The translations under genes were made by a program, and so were the position numbers. Below the pieces are notes generated by a model. It was not told where the DNA came from. It was given only the letters and a program-made list of their open reading frames with translations, and ran no database searches. Below are positions 62,678 to 64,000 of a stretch of DNA of 64,000 bases, piece after piece; position 1 is the first letter of the stretch, and each line of letters begins with the position of its first letter. This stretch comes from Centropus unirufus. Taxonomy: Eukaryota > Chordata > Aves > Cuculiformes > Centropidae. Location of the stretch: contig VYZI01000145.1 of NCBI GenBank assembly GCA_013397695.1, positions 402,700 through 466,699 on the forward strand. The letters run 5' to 3'.

Positions 62678-63934
62678 CAGCCAAAATCAGAGAAAAGGAA
62701 CAGGGATTTAATACTTTTTTTAACAATTATTTTTGTGAAACATGTACTCTTTTCATACGGGTGGCTTTTACAAGCAGCTTTATCATTGTTCCATTTTTTA
62801 AATTTCTCATTATGGACATGGAAATGTTGATTCTTATCTGCTTGATACTTTAGAATCTGGAGGAGGTATCATTGTAAACGTCATCTGAAATTATGACTGA
62901 GATTAGAGACAGATTTCCCATGACATTGCTAATCTGTTGAGAGTTTTACTTGCTTAGTTTCTTTAAATTTACATTCAAGTCAGGACAGTTACATGTAAGG
63001 AAAACCTTTAAATCAAGAGAAGTCTCATATTTAGTTTTTCAAGAGGTGGTTTTGGTTGAGAGTTCATTTAGTTTGAAAGGGTTTGTAAGCAGTCATTCCA
63101 CTCTACAGCCCTGGTGGGGCGTAGTTTTGTTTATCAATAACTGATATCACAATGACCAACTCCTCAGGTATTCAGGTGTGTGGGAGCCCTTGCATCTCCT
63201 ATTAGACAGAAACTACAAAATGGGGACAGATAATTTTTATATGCAATTAACTTCCTCTTTTACCCTACTTACCCCTCATACTTCTTTCCCTCTATCTTCC
63301 CCTTGAGTTCAGTAGCCTCCTTCACACTTCACAGTGCTGCTTTGAAGGCTATGGATTCTCCATGTGAGCAATTAAAAATCACAGATTGTTAAAGCTCAAT
63401 CTTGGCCATACTTGTAATTACTTCATGACTAGATATAAAGATGCTAAGAAAGGGAAGAGAAATGAGCTGCACTACTGTACAAAAACTTACTGTATGCTTC
63501 ATTTAGTTTAATGCTGGAGAGCTCTGGGAGGTGGAAGGGACTGTTCCTTGCCTGTTGCTTCATCCATATTTGTATGTACTGTAGTGGGTGGCTAAAACAG
63601 GAAAGGGCAGAGAAACATTTCTTTGGAAGTGTAACTGCCAGGATAGTTTCCTAAAAGTATCAAATAATGACAAGAGAACGTGCTTTTTTATTATTGTTAC
63701 TAGATACGTACATTTCTTTTCATCTGGAAGCTCACCAGATATGAATGCTAATATTCAGTTGTTCAGCATATTGTAATGGTAAGCGCTTAAAAGTGTATTT
63801 GCTAAAAATTCATGATCAGTCTATGCTATATACTTTTGTTACAATTTTTTTAAGAAAACTATTTTTGTTAATGTAAAGTTAATATTTCAGAGCAGAATTT
63901 TTAAACCTATTGCACTAAATACAAGCTCTGTACA

Positions 63935-63940
63935 AATAAA
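63935..63940 (+). terminator. SLC44A1: Distal polyadenylation signal candidate
   Basis: AATAAA in the context TGTACAAATAAATGATG, followed by a T/G-containing stretch. This is the best-looking 3' end within the window and would give a 3' UTR of about 1.4 kb. Confidence 0.6.
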
Positions 63941-64000
63941 TGATGCCTCAATGGTTCAATCACTCCATTCAAGAAAAATTCTTTCAAAGAGAAAAGCCCT

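Larger units (their letters stand above)
62588..63960 (+). other. SLC44A1: SLC44A1 3' UTR
   Basis: AT-rich sequence after the stop codon with no further coding frame of interest. It contains a TA/CATA microsatellite, a proximal AATAAA at 62672 and a distal AATAAA at 63935. The right end is placed about 20 bases beyond the distal signal and is an inference; the UTR may run past the window. Confidence 0.65.

Noticed and set aside
1..64000. tRNA, rRNA, CRISPR arrays, operons or defence-type systems
   Set aside because: Nothing resembling these was found. The window is a single intron-rich vertebrate gene with transposon debris.

Overview
This is a vertebrate nuclear genome window, almost certainly from a bird. 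One large gene with 16 coding exons and GT/AG introns runs left to right through it. The interspersed repeats are dominated by CR1 LINE fragments (3' tails of the ATTCTATG type, 5'-truncated copies), the typical avian repeat. I cannot tell the species. In chicken much of human chromosome 9, where this gene lies in human, corresponds to chromosome Z, so a Z location is likely but is an inference.

The gene is SLC44A1 (choline transporter-like protein 1, CTL1). Joining the 16 exon segments gives a 1953-nt reading frame including the stop, or 650 residues. It has no frameshift or internal stop, and every junction has a GT donor and an AG acceptor in consistent phase. The first coding exon (129-155) lies in a CpG-rich promoter region and encodes only MGCCSSAAQ. 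A 17-kb intron 1 follows. Exons 2-4 (17.2-28.6 kb) encode the N-terminal cytoplasmic segment, the first membrane helix and part of the large extracellular loop. Exons 5-6 (38.8-43.3 kb) finish the loop with its glycosylation sites. Exons 7-15 (45.1-60.4 kb) encode the membrane core. Exon 16 (62,564-62,587) gives the short tail ASGASSS. A 3' UTR with a proximal and a distal AATAAA fills the rest of the window.

The introns hold eight recognisable CR1 pieces, six of them antisense to the gene. They also hold a nearly full-length but dead mariner transposase gene (53.1-54.1 kb, antisense), and an unidentified GC-rich patch of degenerate repeats next to two CR1 fragments (25.3-27.8 kb). Other features are a four-copy 53-bp minisatellite just inside intron 1, a 2-kb pyrimidine-rich tract (2.35-4.4 kb), and several small tandem duplications and microsatellites. 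I saw no second protein-coding gene, tRNA, rRNA or CRISPR array.

I found no new biological system. The points most worth checking are the open read-through of exon 15 with intronic polyadenylation signals (a possible alternative C-terminus), the upstream ORF in the 5' leader, the mariner relic, the unidentified GC-rich repeat patch, and a poly-T/poly-A pair right after the exon 4 donor.
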